NCBI GenBank assembly: GCA_018829865.1
Contig: JAHJTR010000194.1
Span: 1 to 5,845 of the forward strand
DNA from: Patescibacteria group bacterium
GTDB taxonomy: Bacteria; Patescibacteriota; Gracilibacteria; UBA1369; JAHJTR01
DNA: 5,845 nucleotides
Direction of reading: 5' to 3'
Numbering within the stretch: position 1 is the stretch's first letter; every line of letters begins with the position of its first letter. Below, in pieces: positions 5,148 through 5,845 of this stretch. A model generated the notes under the pieces. That model was not told where the DNA came from and did not search any database. It saw only the letters and a program-made list of their open reading frames with translations. The translations under genes and the position numbers were made by a program.

Positions 5148-5545
5148 TGAAAATTCTAAAAACTCTCTTATCAATAATCATCCCCCTAAGCATTATTCTC
5201 GGTAGCGCAGGTATTGGAGCAAATGCCCAAATCAGCTTGCCCGAAAAGTATCGCCCCCAGCATGCTCCCATTTTAAAAGAGGCAGGCAAAGATTTCGACC
5301 AAAGCAGTATCACCTATATAGTTTTATTGATAATGAGCACATTATTTTACGCAGCAGGCGGTATCGCAATTTTCTTTGTTGTTCAGTCAGGAGTTAAATA
5401 CGTCTTAGCAGCAGGAGACACAGGAAAAGTAGACGAAGCAAAAAAAGGTCTACTCTGGAGCATTCTCGGCTTCACAGCAATACTCTTCTCCTATACGATT
5501 ATCTACAACGTCGTCAAATGGGTATTTAGATTACAAGAGACGTAA
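5147..5545 (+). CDS. VirB2-like T4SS pilin, shortest form (pilin E)
   Basis: 132 residues, the last complete gene. Signal peptide 1-27 (GANA, then Gln), only about 25 residues outside the membrane, then two helices (about 56-88 and 102-127) joined by AAGDTGKVDEAKKGL. It carries SILG (105-108) and Tyr116 of the shared signature, and SGV (81-83) at the end of the first helix. The mature length of about 105 residues makes it, with pilin D, the closest to a standard T4SS pilin. It overlaps pilin D by one base and has no ribosome site of its own. Two Trp residues (104, 125) flank the second helix at likely membrane boundaries. No terminator follows, so the operon may continue through the repeat array. 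Confidence 0.82.
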   Translation: MKILKTLLSIIIPLSIILGSAGIGANAQISLPEKYRPQHAPILKEAGKDFDQSSITYIVLLIMSTLFYAAGGIAIFFVVQSGVKYVLAAGDTGKVDEAKKGLLWSILGFTAILFSYTIIYNVVKWVFRLQET

Positions 5546-5589
5546 AAACAAGCATCAAAATAAAAACAATTTCAGCCAATAATAACCGT
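5546..5589. other. Spacer between the pilin operon and the tandem array
   Basis: 44 nt of A-rich sequence with no hairpin, T-run, promoter or gene that I can support. The absence of a terminator leaves open that transcription from the pilin operon continues into the array. Confidence 0.5.
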
Positions 5590-5845
5590 GTTGGAGCAGG
5601 ATTTGGTCATGTTGGAGCAGAACTGTGTTGGAGCAGGATTTGGTCATGTTGGAGCAGGACTGTGTTAGAGCAGGACTGTGTTAGAGCAGGACTGTGTTAG
5701 AGCAGGACTGTGTTAGAGCAGGACTGTGTTGGAGCAGGACTGTGTTGGAGCAGGACTGTGTTGGAGCAGGACTGTGTTGGAGCAGGACTGTGTTGGAGCA
5801 GGACTGTGTTGGAGCAGGACTGTGTTGGAGCAGGACTGTGTTGGA
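5590..5845. repeat. Tandem repeat array (16-nt unit), running off the window end
   Basis: Fifteen complete units plus a partial one. The core unit is GTTGGAGCAGGACTGT. The order is: a 21-nt form (5590-5610), a 16-nt unit with AACTGT (5611-5626), the same 21-nt form (5627-5647), a core unit (5648-5663), four units with GTTAGAGC instead of GTTGGAGC (5664-5727), then seven identical core units (5728-5839) and GTTGGA. In the 21-nt form the final CTGT is replaced by TTTGGTCAT. Each core unit has 7 G and 2 C, opposite in strand bias to the C-richer pilin genes. There are no unique spacers, so it is not a CRISPR array. The role is unknown; it may be a minisatellite-like intergenic repeat or the edge of a repeat-containing gene. 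Confidence 0.95.

Noticed and set aside
1991..5545. Class IV (type IVa/b) pilins or pseudopilins
   Set aside because: None of the five has a prepilin peptidase site or the GFxxxE N-terminal helix; they have ordinary cleaved signal peptides and two C-terminal helices.
5588..5668. Short plus-strand frame starting at GTG 5588 through the first repeats
   Set aside because: It meets TAG at 5666 after about 26 codons, has no ribosome site, and consists only of repeat sequence.
5590..5845. CRISPR array
   Set aside because: Repeats are 16-21 nt and directly abutting with no unique spacers, and no cas gene is near.

Overview
The window is an AT-rich bacterial fragment that most resembles Candidate Phyla Radiation / Patescibacteria DNA. 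The reasons are a tandem set of short secreted two-helix 'T4SS pilin'-type proteins, a stand-alone PilT ATPase, very short 5' leaders and starts with no clear Shine-Dalgarno sequence. The phylum is an inference; no ribosomal gene is present to settle it. All genes fit the standard code: every complete gene ends in TAA and stays full length with UGA read as stop, which argues against the UGA=Gly code of Gracilibacteria/Absconditabacteria.

Layout. 1-78 is the C-terminal tail of a gene entering from the left, followed by a terminator-like hairpin (84-126). A near-consensus promoter (201-229) drives pilT (253-1305), a complete type IV pilus retraction-type ATPase. 1306-1706 has no protein gene but is rich in inverted repeats, including a 61-nt rod-like structure and an 84-nt palindromic element. 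A tRNA-Ala(GGC) lies on the minus strand (1707-1783) with its own promoter (1796-1824) and a terminator inside the rod.

A second near-consensus promoter (1937-1965) opens the main feature: five tightly packed plus-strand genes (1991-5545; gaps of 14, 3 and 20 nt, then a TAATG overlap). All five products share one plan: signal peptide, variable extracytoplasmic region, then a C-terminal pair of membrane helices joined by a short charged loop. The two-helix part carries a shared [AS]-hydrophobic-hydrophobic-G signature and looks like the VirB2/TrbC-like T4SS pilin family (Pfam T4SS_pilin type). The variable regions run from about 25 to about 290 residues: coiled coil with a SHOCT-like hairpin (pilin A), six cysteines plus low-complexity linkers (pilin B), helical (pilin C), and almost none (pilins D and E, closest in size to classical pilins). 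The likely reading is a multi-subunit pilus or envelope-spanning conduit, with D/E as candidate main subunits and A-C as specialised ones. No VirB4, VirB6 or coupling protein is visible; these may lie further downstream.

5590-5845 is a G-rich 16-nt tandem array (15 full units, two of them 21-nt forms, plus a partial one) that runs off the right end. The window probably ends there because an assembly broke in the repeat.
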